Positions 33,328 to 42,548 of a stretch of DNA of 64,000 bases are shown here, in pieces; within the stretch, counting starts at the first letter, position 1, and each line of letters starts with the position of its first letter. This DNA is from JAFASC01 sp034669505 (lineage in GTDB: Bacteria; Pseudomonadota; Alphaproteobacteria; Rhizobiales; Beijerinckiaceae): NCBI GenBank assembly GCA_034669505.1, contig JAXDNJ010000007.1, forward strand, positions 62,001 through 126,000, in the 5' to 3' direction. The position numbers and the translations under genes are program-made. The notes beneath the pieces were generated by a model. It had not been told where the DNA came from. It did not search any database and was given only the letters and a program-made list of their open reading frames with translations.

Positions 33328-35337
33328 TTAGAACGCAGTCTCATTCCTGCCGAACGACCACGTCCGCGCGACATCGCGCGCGCGCCGCATGCTGCCGAGC
33401 GTCAGCTTTTTGCCTTCGGCCTGCTCCGCCGCCGCCAGCGCGGCGGCGAGCCGCGTCCCTGCCGCTTGCGTCAGCGTGAAGTGCGCGCGCTCGTCGGCGC
33501 CTGCGAGCGATTGATCGGCCGCGGCGATCTCGTCCGCGCTTCCCCCAGCATCGAGCGCCAGCATGAAAGCGAGCGGCGCGAGATCGTCCGGCGCGTCGAG
33601 CCGTGCCAGCCGGTAGAGATTGACGAAGCGCTTGACGCCCCGCGGCGAAGGCCCGGCGAGCGGCGCCAGCGCGGCGAGCAGTTCTGCCTCGCCATCGGTA
33701 ACGGGCGTGTCGAGCGAGGAGTGGCGCGGGTCACGCATGTCGGCCGTGCGGGCCACGGGCGCGGCCGGGCGCCCAAGCAGGCGATCGACGAGACCGGTCT
33801 GATCCTGCGGCGCCACCGTGAACGGCACCTGGACGATTCGCGCCAGCCGATCGGCGCCGATCCGCGCCGGGTCGGCGGCCATGAGCGCGACGAAGCCGGG
33901 GCGCGCCAGCAGCGCGGCGATCGCATCGATCGCGGCACCGGCCGCAGCCTCGACGCCATCGATGGCAACAATGATCCGCTGCGACCCGCCGCCAGAGCCC
34001 TCTGCGAGCCGCTTCGACACCGACCCAAAAAACGCCCGCGCCGATTCGATGGCGAGCCGGTCGGAGGCGCCCGCATGGAACGGCGGCAGCTCAATCCCCG
34101 CATGCGCGGCCCCATCAGGGCCGAGGCGCTTTTCGGCTTCCCCGGCGCGCGCGGCGAGCGCATCGACGTCGCGAGCGAGGTTGTCGACGCGGCGCGTCTG
34201 GTGCGACAGGCGCGAATCGAGATCCTGGCCGCGCTGGGCGACGTCGCGGTGCAACAGCGTCGCGCCGCGCAAGACCGGCTGCAGGAAACGGAACGCGCGC
34301 CAGAGGTTTGCCAAGACGCAGAGAAGAGCAATTACGATCGAGGCGGTTCGCAGCGTCGCCAGCCAGTTGAGATGCGCTTCCAGCCAATCGGCGAGCGGCC
34401 GCGCAGTCTCGCCCGTCCCGCGCAGCGAAGTCAGCCAGTTGCGATCATGATCGAGATAGTTGAAGCCCCAGGCGATTAGCAGGAAAATGACTGCGAGCAC
34501 GAGAAGCCGCGTCTGGCCGCGATAGGCCCAGAGCGAGCGCAGCGCCAGTCCCATGCGCGACGAGCCGCCGCGGGCGCGGGCGAGACCGCTAACCTCGTCC
34601 TTGTAGGCCTGGATCGGATCGTTGCCGGCAATGCCGAACGCGCGCAGCGCCGATTCGATGCCGCTGCGCCGCGAACGCGCATAGGCATCGACCTGCGAGC
34701 CCGCGGTTTCATAAAGCACCGTGTCGACAAGCCGGGCGCGGCGAGCGGACACGTCCTCGAGCGCCTGCCGCTCCGTGTCCAAGCGGGTGCGCGCCTGGTC
34801 CAGGCGCTCATTTGCGGCATGCGCCAGCGCGCGCGGATCGCTCGTCGAGTGCACGGCATCGGCGGCGCATTCCTGGGCGAAGACCGGCTCGCCGCGTTCC
34901 AGCGCCTGATGCAGTTTTGCGGCGAGCACCGCCTCCGATTCCTGAGCGATCTCGTGGCCGTTCACCTGCAGGACGAGAGCCTTCGACACGAAGGGCCCGC
35001 CCGCCGCGGCGCCCTTGCTCAGCGCCTCGATGCGGCGGGTCAGCGCCGCGAGCGCGGAGCTCTTGCCGGCGCCGGCACCGCCAAGGAGACCAATCGACAG
35101 AGGCGTCTCGGCGCCGCGATGCAGCGCCAACTCGGCCAGCCGGGCGAGCGCCGGCGAGAGCACGTCCGGCGCGCCGGCGACATCGGCAGCGAAGACGCTC
35201 TGGGCTTGCAGCGCCGCGGAAGGCGCCGCCGCGGGCTGCGGATCGCGCGACACCGGAGGTGCCGCTGCAGGCGCTGCCGCCGGGAAATCGGCAAAGGACG
35301 GCTGGATGCGCCGGTCTGTCGTGTCAGTCTCGCTCAA
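33328..35337 (-). CDS. membrane P-loop NTPase, KAP-like
   Basis: TTG at 35337 with AAGGAG eight bases upstream is the chosen start; the frame is open to 35580 but has no other good site. The 669-residue protein has a Pro/Ala-rich head and a Walker A GGAGAGKS near residue 85. A pair of hydrophobic helices follows (about residues 285-350), with a coiled-coil segment and VAIDGVEA as candidate Walker B. This is like KAP-family NTPases, in which the membrane helices are inserted in the P-loop domain. Substrate unknown. It is transcribed divergently from glyS. Confidence 0.65.
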   Translation of the reverse strand: MSETDTTDRRIQPSFADFPAAAPAAAPPVSRDPQPAAAPSAALQAQSVFAADVAGAPDVLSPALARLAELALHRGAETPLSIGLLGGAGAGKSSALAALTRRIEALSKGAAAGGPFVSKALVLQVNGHEIAQESEAVLAAKLHQALERGEPVFAQECAADAVHSTSDPRALAHAANERLDQARTRLDTERQALEDVSARRARLVDTVLYETAGSQVDAYARSRRSGIESALRAFGIAGNDPIQAYKDEVSGLARARGGSSRMGLALRSLWAYRGQTRLLVLAVIFLLIAWGFNYLDHDRNWLTSLRGTGETARPLADWLEAHLNWLATLRTASIVIALLCVLANLWRAFRFLQPVLRGATLLHRDVAQRGQDLDSRLSHQTRRVDNLARDVDALAARAGEAEKRLGPDGAAHAGIELPPFHAGASDRLAIESARAFFGSVSKRLAEGSGGGSQRIIVAIDGVEAAAGAAIDAIAALLARPGFVALMAADPARIGADRLARIVQVPFTVAPQDQTGLVDRLLGRPAAPVARTADMRDPRHSSLDTPVTDGEAELLAALAPLAGPSPRGVKRFVNLYRLARLDAPDDLAPLAFMLALDAGGSADEIAAADQSLAGADERAHFTLTQAAGTRLAAALAAAEQAEGKKLTLGSMRRARDVARTWSFGRNETAF

Positions 35338-35491
35338 GTTTCGCTCCTTGGCCCCGCCGCCCCGCCTTAAAGCCTGTTCCGGATGCACCGAATCCGGCGC
35401 CCTGGCAATGTCGACTTGGGCGAAGGGTTGCGGGTCGGCTGCCTGAGGCGGTGATTTGCGCCTCCCGCAAAATCCTCTACCAACCGCCGCG

Positions 35492-37660
35492 ATGCCCGAC
35501 CTTCTGCTCGAACTTTTCTCCGAAGAAATCCCGGCCCGCATGCAGGCGCGCGCGAGCGCCGACCTGAAGCGGCTCGTCACCGACGCGCTGGTCGAGCGCG
35601 GGCTTGTTTACGACGGCGCGGCCGCCTTCGCGACCCCACGGCGCCTCGCGCTGCATGTCGCCGGCATTCCGGTGCGCCAGCCAGACACGCGCGAAGAAAA
35701 GAAAGGCCCGCGCGTCGGCGCGCCGGACGCGGCCGTGCAGGGCTTTCTGAAAAGCGCGGGGCTCACGTCGGTCGCTGACGCGACGATCGTCAACGATGCG
35801 AAGAAGGGGGAGTTCTATACGGCAGTGGTCGAGCGGCCCGGCCGCGCGACGCTCGAAGTGCTGGGTGAAATCCTGCCCGCGATCATCCGCGGCTTTCCCT
35901 GGCCGAAATCGATGCGCTGGGGGCATGAATCGACCCGGCCGGATTCGCTGCGCTGGGTGCGGCCGTTGCATTCTGTTGTCGCGACATTCGGGCCGGAAAC
36001 GGAAGAGCCGGACATCGTTGAGTTTGCCATCGATGGCGTCGCCGCGGGCAACATCACGCGCGGCCACCGCTTTCTCGCGCCCGGTGCTTTCAAGGTGCGG
36101 CGCTTCGACGATTACGTGCCGGCGCTCGAGAAAGCCAAGGTCGTGCTCGATGCGGAGCGGCGCAAGAACATCATTTTGCATGATGCGCGCGATCTCGCTT
36201 TCGCGCAGGGATTGGAACTTATCGACGACGAGCCGCTGCTCGAGGAGGTCGCCCGCCTCGTCGAATGGCCGGTCGTGCTGATCGGCGAGTTCGACGCGGC
36301 GTTTCTCGACATTCCGCCGGAAGTGATTCGCGCGACGATCCGCGCCAACCAGAAATGCTTTGTCTTGCGGGCCCAAGGTGGCGCGCTCGCCAACAAATTC
36401 ATCCTCGTGTCAAACATCGAGGCGAGCGACGGCGGCGCCGCGATTGCCGCCGGCAATGGGCGTGTCGTGCGGGCGCGATTGTCCGACGCGAAATTCTTTT
36501 GGGAGAGCGATCTCAAGATAAAGCTCGAAGACCGCCTGCCGAAGCTCGACAGAATTGTGTTTCACGAAAAGCTCGGCACGCAGGGCGAACGCGTCAAACG
36601 CATCGAGGCGCTGGCGCGCGAGCTCGCGCCTGTTGTCGGCGCCGATCCGGACAGGGCCGCGCGCGCGGCGCGTCTCGCCAAGGCCGATCTCGTCTCCGAA
36701 ATGGTCGGCGAATTTCCCGAGCTGCAGGGATTGATCGGCCGCTATTACGCCGCGCATCAGGGCGAGGATTCCTCCGTCCCCGCGGCAATTGAGGAACATT
36801 ACAAGCCGCAGGGGCCGAGTGATCGCGTGCCGAGCGATCCCGTCAGCATCGCCGTCGCGCTCGCCGACAAGATCGACACGCTGGTCGGCTTCTGGGCGAT
36901 CGACGAGAAGCCGACGGGGTCGAAGGACCCGTACGCGTTGCGGAGAGCGGCGTTGGGTGTGATCCGGATCGTGCTGGAGAATGGGCTGCGGTTGCGGCTG
37001 ACGCGCGTCATGGCCGGGCTGGTCCCGGCCATCCACGACAAGTGCAAAGACGTGGATGCCCGGCCCAAGGCCGGGCATGACGCTGTTGAATCAGACCTCC
37101 TCGCTTTTTTCGCCGATCGCCTGAAAGTGTATCTTCGTGATCAAGGCGCACGCCACGATCTCATCGACGCCGTCTTCGCGCTGGCCGGCCAGGACGACCT
37201 CCTCATGATCGTGCGCCGCGTCGAGGCGCTCGGGAAATTCCTTGACACGGACGACGGCAAGAATCTCCTCGCCGGCTATCGCCGCGCAGCGAATATTTTG
37301 CGCATCGAGGAGAAGAAGGATGGCGCCGGCGCCTTCGATGAGAAACCTGATCCCAGTCTCATGGATGAGAAGGAGCCACGGGAGAGACATCTGTGGGACA
37401 CGACTCGATCCACCGTTTCTGACGCGCGCGAACACCTCGCTCTCGCGCAGCGCGAAGATCAGGACAGGGGCACGAGTGAGGCTGAGTTTGAGACGGCGAT
37501 GGAAAGCCTCTCCACGCTACGCACCGCTATTGATGCGTTCTTCGAGCACGTCAAAGTCAATGATGAGAATGCCGAGCTTCGCAAAAACAGACTGCGCCTG
37601 TTGAATGAGTTTCGTCGCGCCGTGCACGAAATCGCGGATTTTTCGAAGATCGTGGGCTAG
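35492..37660 (+). CDS. glyS: glycyl-tRNA synthetase beta subunit
   Basis: The ATG at 35492 begins the conserved MPDLLLELFSEEIPARM. The roughly 722-residue product has GYRRAANIL, the anticodon-binding helical domain and the C-terminal FFEHVKVNDEN...LLNEF segment. With the alpha subunit (glyQ) it charges tRNA-Gly in the cytosol. The alpha gene, usually directly upstream, is not seen in the window. An in-frame palindromic element at 37005-37083 adds about 27 residues (including MAGLVPAIH), and a second charged insert lies before the last 60 residues. Confidence 0.93.
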   Translation: MPDLLLELFSEEIPARMQARASADLKRLVTDALVERGLVYDGAAAFATPRRLALHVAGIPVRQPDTREEKKGPRVGAPDAAVQGFLKSAGLTSVADATIVNDAKKGEFYTAVVERPGRATLEVLGEILPAIIRGFPWPKSMRWGHESTRPDSLRWVRPLHSVVATFGPETEEPDIVEFAIDGVAAGNITRGHRFLAPGAFKVRRFDDYVPALEKAKVVLDAERRKNIILHDARDLAFAQGLELIDDEPLLEEVARLVEWPVVLIGEFDAAFLDIPPEVIRATIRANQKCFVLRAQGGALANKFILVSNIEASDGGAAIAAGNGRVVRARLSDAKFFWESDLKIKLEDRLPKLDRIVFHEKLGTQGERVKRIEALARELAPVVGADPDRAARAARLAKADLVSEMVGEFPELQGLIGRYYAAHQGEDSSVPAAIEEHYKPQGPSDRVPSDPVSIAVALADKIDTLVGFWAIDEKPTGSKDPYALRRAALGVIRIVLENGLRLRLTRVMAGLVPAIHDKCKDVDARPKAGHDAVESDLLAFFADRLKVYLRDQGARHDLIDAVFALAGQDDLLMIVRRVEALGKFLDTDDGKNLLAGYRRAANILRIEEKKDGAGAFDEKPDPSLMDEKEPRERHLWDTTRSTVSDAREHLALAQREDQDRGTSEAEFETAMESLSTLRTAIDAFFEHVKVNDENAELRKNRLRLLNEFRRAVHEIADFSKIVG
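37005..37083. repeat. in-frame GLVPAIH-type palindromic element inside glyS
   Basis: Outer arms GCGTCATG and CATGACGC enclose GGCCGGG stems and inner CATCCACG/CGTGGATG, making a nested palindrome of 79 bases. The plus strand encodes MAGLVPAIH and KAGHDA, the peptide marks of a palindromic repeat family often seen in Rhizobiales proteins. The reading frame of glyS is kept. Confidence 0.8.
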
Positions 37661-37682
37661 CACCTTCCTCAGGTCTTTGAGA

Positions 37683-37764
37683 TTAGCGCTGGATCGCGCA
37701 CCTCGCGGTGCGCACCCACTCAACGCAGATCGTGCGCACCAGGAGGTGCGCGGTCCAGCACTAA
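37683..37764. repeat. intergenic palindromic repeat after glyS
   Basis: Arms of 22 bases (37683-37704 and 37743-37764) are complementary with two mismatches, and inner arms GGTGCGCAC/GTGCGCACC are perfect. It sits 22 bases past the glyS stop and may act as a terminator or be a mobile REP-like element. Confidence 0.65.
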
Positions 37765-37779
37765 CCCTCACGCGCGTCG

Positions 37780-37823
37780 CCCATCCGTCGAGACGCCGCT
37801 TCGCGGTTCCTCAGGATGAGGGC
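37780..37823. repeat. second intergenic repeat of the 'CCTCAGGATGAGGG' type
   Basis: The sequence has the form CCATCC.TCGAGACGCCGC...GCGG.TCCTCAGGATGAGG. This matches a dispersed repeat commonly seen between genes of Bradyrhizobium and relatives. It fills the gap before the convergent prfC end. Confidence 0.55.
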
Positions 37824-37826
37824 GAG

Positions 37827-39401
37827 CTACCCCGCGACTTGATAATCCTTGATCTCGTTGAAGGTGATTGCCGGCCAGCGCTCCTGCTCGTAGCGCAGGT
37901 TGAACGCCGATTGCGCCAGGAACACCGGCGCGCCGTCGAGATCGACGGCGATCGACGAGGGATAGGCGCGCTGAAACTTGTCGAGCTCGGCGGGTTCGCT
38001 CGCCTCGATCCAGCGGCAGACTTCGAACCGGCTCGGCTCGAACGACACCGGCAAACCGTATTCGGCCTTCAGCCGTTCGGCGAGGACATCGAGCTGCAGC
38101 GCGCCGACGACGCCGACAATCGCACCCGATCCGTCGCTCGGCAGGAACAGCTGCACGACGCCCTCTTCGGCCATCTGCTGCAGCGCCTCGCGCAGCTTCT
38201 TCGCCTTCATCGCGTCGCCGAGCTTGACGCGGCGTAAAATCTCCGGGGCGAAACTCGGCACGCCGCGGAAAACGATGTTCTCGCCTTCGGTCAGCGTGTC
38301 GCCTATGCGCAGCGTGCCGTGATTGGGAATGCCGACAACGTCGCCGGCGTAAGCTTCGTCGGCGACGCTGCGCTCCTGCGCGAAGAAGAATTGCGGCGCG
38401 TTGAGCGCGATCGGTTTTCCCGTGCGCACGAGCTTCGCCTTCATCCCTCTTTGCAATTTGCCCGAGGAGACACGCAGGAAGGCGATGCGGTCGCGATGGT
38501 TCGGATCCATGTTCGCCTGGATCTTGAAGACGAAGCCGGTCATCTGCGGCTCGTGCGGATCGACATGGCGCGAAGCTGCCTCAAGTCCGCGGGGGCTCGG
38601 CGCGAATTCCGCCAGCGCACTGATGAGATCGCGCACGCCGAAATTTTTGAGCGCGCTGCCGAACAGAACCGGCGTGAGATGTCCCTCGCGGAACGCCGCG
38701 AGGTCGAACGGCTTCATCGCCTCGCGGGCGAGCTCGATCTCGCCGGCGGCTTCGTCCGCGACACGCTCGCTGGACAGCGCGGCGATCCGCGGATCGCGCG
38801 GACCGGAAACAGCGATCTCCGCCGCATCGGCATCGAGCCGGCGCACTGTGTTGCGTCTGAGATCGTAGGTGCCGGCAAAATCGCGGCCGCGGCCGATCGG
38901 CCAGGTCAGCGCGGTCGTATCAAGCGCCAGCGTCTTCTCAATCTCGTCCAAGAGATCGAAGGGATCGCGCGATTCGCGATCGAGCTTATTGACGAACGTG
39001 ATGATCGGAATGTCGCGCAGCCGGCAGACTTCGAAGAGCTTGCGCGTGCGCGCCTCGATACCGCGCGCCGCGTCGATCACCATCACGGCGGAATCAACTG
39101 CCGTCAGCGTCCGATAGGTGTCCTCGGAAAAATCCTCGTGGCCCGGCGTATCGAGCAGATTATAAACGTGATCGCCGTATTCGAACGTCATCACCGAAGT
39201 GACGACGGAGATGCCGCGCTGGCGCTCGATATTCATCCAGTCGGAGCGCGTCTGGCGGCGGTTTGCCTTGGCGCGCACTTCGCCCGCAAGCTGAATCGCA
39301 CCGCCGAACAAGAGCAGCTTTTCAGTGAGCGTCGTCTTGCCGGCGTCGGGATGCGAGATGATCGCGAACGTGCGGCGGCGGTCGATCGGATTAGCGCTCA
39401 T
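37827..39401 (-). CDS. prfC: peptide chain release factor 3
   Basis: A 524-residue GTPase of the normal length with AIISHPDAGKTTLTEKLL (G1), DTPGHEDFSEDTYRTL (G3) and FVNKLDRE (G4). RF3-type domains 2 and 3 follow, with QANMDPNHRDRIAFLRV. It frees RF1/RF2 from the ribosome after termination. It lies convergent to glyS and upstream of the efflux genes on the same strand, 14 bases before their end. Confidence 0.95.
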   Translation of the reverse strand: MSANPIDRRRTFAIISHPDAGKTTLTEKLLLFGGAIQLAGEVRAKANRRQTRSDWMNIERQRGISVVTSVMTFEYGDHVYNLLDTPGHEDFSEDTYRTLTAVDSAVMVIDAARGIEARTRKLFEVCRLRDIPIITFVNKLDRESRDPFDLLDEIEKTLALDTTALTWPIGRGRDFAGTYDLRRNTVRRLDADAAEIAVSGPRDPRIAALSSERVADEAAGEIELAREAMKPFDLAAFREGHLTPVLFGSALKNFGVRDLISALAEFAPSPRGLEAASRHVDPHEPQMTGFVFKIQANMDPNHRDRIAFLRVSSGKLQRGMKAKLVRTGKPIALNAPQFFFAQERSVADEAYAGDVVGIPNHGTLRIGDTLTEGENIVFRGVPSFAPEILRRVKLGDAMKAKKLREALQQMAEEGVVQLFLPSDGSGAIVGVVGALQLDVLAERLKAEYGLPVSFEPSRFEVCRWIEASEPAELDKFQRAYPSSIAVDLDGAPVFLAQSAFNLRYEQERWPAITFNEIKDYQVAG

Positions 39402-39415
39402 GCAAATCTGTAGAA

Positions 39416-42400
39416 CTATTCCGCCGCGTGTGCCGGGCGCACGTTCTGCGGCAACATGAGCGGCTCGTCTTCCTCGCGATCCCTGCGCGCGGCGCGGTGG
39501 TCGCGCGCCACAAAGGTGTAGATCGCCGGCGTCACGAACAGCGTGAACAGCGTGCCGATGAACATGCCGAACGCGATCACGATACCGATCGCGGCGCGGC
39601 TCTTCGCGCCGGCGCCTTCGGCAATGACGAGCGGCACCATGCCGACGACCATCGCCGCGGTCGTCATCAGGATCGGCCGCAGCCGCACACCGGCGGCGTG
39701 CTCGATCGCCTCGCGCCGCGACATGCCCTGCTCTTCCTGCATGCGGTTGGCAAACTCCGTCATCAGGATGCCGTGCTTCGAAATGAGACCGATCAAAGTG
39801 ACGAGGCCAATCTGTGTATAAATGTTGATGCTCGCCATGCCCATCACACCGAGCATGTTCAAGGGCAGGAGCGCGCCGAACATCGCTGTCGGCAGCGCGA
39901 TCAGGATGACGAAGGGATCGCGGAAACTTTCGAACTGCGCCGCGAGCACGAGGAAGATAAGGATCAGCGAGAAGATGAAGGTGATCGTCAGCGTGTTGCC
40001 TTCCTGCACGAGCTGCCGGCTCTCGCCCTGGAAGTCGTAGGTGTAGCCCGCCGGGAAGATGTCCTTGGCCTTGTCTTTCAGGAAGTCGAGCGCCTCCCCA
40101 AGCGTGTGGCCCGGAAACGGCACGCCCTGCAGCGTCGCCGAACTCAGCTGCTGGAAGTTGGTCAGCGCGTTCGGCTGCGTCGTCTTCGAGATCGTCGCGA
40201 CCGTTGACAGCGGTACGAGTTCGCCACTCGAGGTGCGTACGCGATATTGCGTCAGCCAGTCGGCGGTCAGGCGAAAATCGCGCGGCACTTGCGGGATAAC
40301 TTCGTAGCTGCGGCCATACAGGTTGAAGCGGTTGACGTAATTGCCGCCGAGCAGCGTCGCGAGCGAGCCGCCGATATCCGACATGTTGATGCCGAGCCGG
40401 TTCGCCTTCGCCGCATCGACCTTGAACTCGATCTGCGGCGTGTCGAACTTGAGATCGACGTCGGTGAAGATGAACAGGCCGCTCTTCTGCGCCTCCTGCT
40501 GCATCTTCGCGACGACGTCCGCGAGCGTCTGGTAGTCGCCGGTCGTGCGGATGACGAATTGCATCGGCGGCCCACCGGTATTGCCTGGCAGCGCCGGCGG
40601 CGAGAAGGCGAACACCGAGCCGCCGGTCAGCTGTGCGAGTTTCGGCGACAGATCCTGCATCACCGCTTTCTGATTACGCGAACGCTGATCCCACGGCTTC
40701 AGGAGCACGCCGGCAAAAGCCTGATGCAGGCCGGGAAAGCCGTTGATGACGAAGAGATGGCTCGTCTCGGCGAGCTGCGTCGTCTGCGCATAGAGCTTGT
40801 TGGTGACCTGCTCGACATAATCGAGATTGCCGGATTGCGGCGTCTTGACCATCGTGAAGAGGACGCCTTGGTCCTCCTCGGGCGCCAGCTCGCGCGGCGT
40901 CGTCATATACATGATGCCGGTGAGCGCGAGGATGCCGACGAGCACGAGTACCGTCATCGCGCGGAAATTCAGGGTGCGATGCAGCCGGCCCTCGTAGCGT
41001 CGGCGCAAGCGATCGAACATGCGGTCGAGAAAGCCGACGAAGCCGCGGCCGGCATTCGCCGGTGGCTTCAGCAGCAGCGAGCACATCATCGGCGACAGCG
41101 TCAGCGCGATGATGCCGGAGACGACGACAGAACCCGCAAGCGTGAAGGCGAATTCGCGGAACAACGCGCCGGTGAGGCCGCTGACGAAGCCGATCGGCGC
41201 ATACACCGCGGCGAGCGTAATCGTCATCGCCACCACGGGTCCGGCGATCTCGCGCGCGCCCTGCAGCGCCGCGGCGTACGGCTTCGCGCCCTCCTCGATG
41301 TGGCGGTAGATGTTCTCGACGACAACGATCGCATCGTCGACGACAAGCCCGATCGACAGCACCAGCGCTAGCAGCGTCAGCAGGTTGATCGAGTAACCCA
41401 TCGCGAGCAGCATGATCATCACGCCGATCAGCGACAGGGGGATCGTGACCAGGGGGATCAGCGTCGAGCGGAAGCTGCCGAGGAAGAGGAAGATGACGAT
41501 GATGACGATGACCGCCGCCTCGCCGAGCGTCTTCGCCACTTCCCAGATTGAGGCACGGATGAATTCGGTCGCGTCGTAGGCGATCGCGCCGTCGATGCCG
41601 ACCGGCAGCTGCGCCTTGATGTCGGGAAACGCCTTACGGACATTGTTGATGAGGCTGAGGGGGTTCGCCGTCGGCGTCGGGTAGACACCGATGAACACCG
41701 CTTTCAGTCCGTCGAACACGGAGGACGAATCGACGCTTTCCGGCCCGAGATCGACTGTGGCGATGTCGCCGATGCGGGTCAGCGTGTCGCCGCGGGTCGA
41801 GATCACCAGCTGTGCGAAGGCCTTGGCGCTTTCAAGCGAGGTCTGCGCGTTGATGCTCGTCTGGACGAAGTCGCCTTTGATCTGGCCGGCGGCGGAGATG
41901 AAGTTGTTGGCGGCGAGCGCGGTGCGCACGTCGAGCGGCGTGACGCCGCGCGCCGCCATGCGGTTCGGATCGAGCCAGATGCGCATCGCAAAGGTCTGCC
42001 CGCCAAGGATTTGCGCATTGGCGACGCCGTCGATCGTCTGCAGACGCGGCTGCACAACGCGGGTCAGGTAATCGGTGATCTGCGAGGCGGTCAGCACCTT
42101 GGAATTGAACGACATGTAGAGGAGCGCGTAGCCCTGGCCCGTCTGCTTGACGACCATCGGGTCCTGCGCTTCCCGCGGCAGCACGCTTTTCACCTGTTGA
42201 ATCTTCGACAGCACATCCGCGACGGCGCGGTCGGGATTGGCGTTGAGCAGGAGGTTGAGGGTGATAGTCGACTGGTTCTGCTGGGAGGTCGAGACCAGCG
42301 TGTCGATACCCTCGGTGCTCGCCACCGCCTGCTCGAGCGGCGTCGTGATGAAGCCTTTGATCAGGTCGGCGTTGGCGCCGGGATAGATCGTCGTAATCGT

Positions 42401-42538
42401 GATCGTCGTGGAAGAAAGTTCGGGAAACTGCCGTATCTGCAGCTTGAAAAATGCCTGGAGACCGCCGAGCAGGATGAGAAGGCTGACGACGCTCGCCAGC
42501 ACCGGCCGGCGTACGAAGATATCGGTGATGGAGCTCAT
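39416..42538 (-). CDS. RND multidrug efflux transporter, inner-membrane pump
   Basis: The ATG at 42538 gives 1040 residues, the normal length of AcrB/MexB-type pumps. It has an N-terminal helix after FVRRPVLA, FPELSSTTITI, a large periplasmic loop, LSIGLVVDDAIVVVENIYRH with the proton-relay Asp pair in helix 4, and a second periplasmic loop. Drugs or other amphiphiles are exported using the proton gradient. No outer-membrane channel gene is present. The adaptor gene lies 10 bases upstream. Confidence 0.93.
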   Translation of the reverse strand: MSSITDIFVRRPVLASVVSLLILLGGLQAFFKLQIRQFPELSSTTITITTIYPGANADLIKGFITTPLEQAVASTEGIDTLVSTSQQNQSTITLNLLLNANPDRAVADVLSKIQQVKSVLPREAQDPMVVKQTGQGYALLYMSFNSKVLTASQITDYLTRVVQPRLQTIDGVANAQILGGQTFAMRIWLDPNRMAARGVTPLDVRTALAANNFISAAGQIKGDFVQTSINAQTSLESAKAFAQLVISTRGDTLTRIGDIATVDLGPESVDSSSVFDGLKAVFIGVYPTPTANPLSLINNVRKAFPDIKAQLPVGIDGAIAYDATEFIRASIWEVAKTLGEAAVIVIIVIFLFLGSFRSTLIPLVTIPLSLIGVMIMLLAMGYSINLLTLLALVLSIGLVVDDAIVVVENIYRHIEEGAKPYAAALQGAREIAGPVVAMTITLAAVYAPIGFVSGLTGALFREFAFTLAGSVVVSGIIALTLSPMMCSLLLKPPANAGRGFVGFLDRMFDRLRRRYEGRLHRTLNFRAMTVLVLVGILALTGIMYMTTPRELAPEEDQGVLFTMVKTPQSGNLDYVEQVTNKLYAQTTQLAETSHLFVINGFPGLHQAFAGVLLKPWDQRSRNQKAVMQDLSPKLAQLTGGSVFAFSPPALPGNTGGPPMQFVIRTTGDYQTLADVVAKMQQEAQKSGLFIFTDVDLKFDTPQIEFKVDAAKANRLGINMSDIGGSLATLLGGNYVNRFNLYGRSYEVIPQVPRDFRLTADWLTQYRVRTSSGELVPLSTVATISKTTQPNALTNFQQLSSATLQGVPFPGHTLGEALDFLKDKAKDIFPAGYTYDFQGESRQLVQEGNTLTITFIFSLILIFLVLAAQFESFRDPFVILIALPTAMFGALLPLNMLGVMGMASINIYTQIGLVTLIGLISKHGILMTEFANRMQEEQGMSRREAIEHAAGVRLRPILMTTAAMVVGMVPLVIAEGAGAKSRAAIGIVIAFGMFIGTLFTLFVTPAIYTFVARDHRAARRDREEDEPLMLPQNVRPAHAAE

Positions 42539-42548
42539 AAGCTCGGGC

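Noticed and set aside
33259..34479. 406-codon plus-strand frame opposite the KAP-like NTPase
   Set aside because: Very Arg-rich and complementary to the better-supported minus-strand gene with Walker A and membrane helices.
40247..41371. 374-codon plus-strand frame opposite the RND pump gene
   Set aside because: Shadow frame; the minus strand encodes a full RND transporter.
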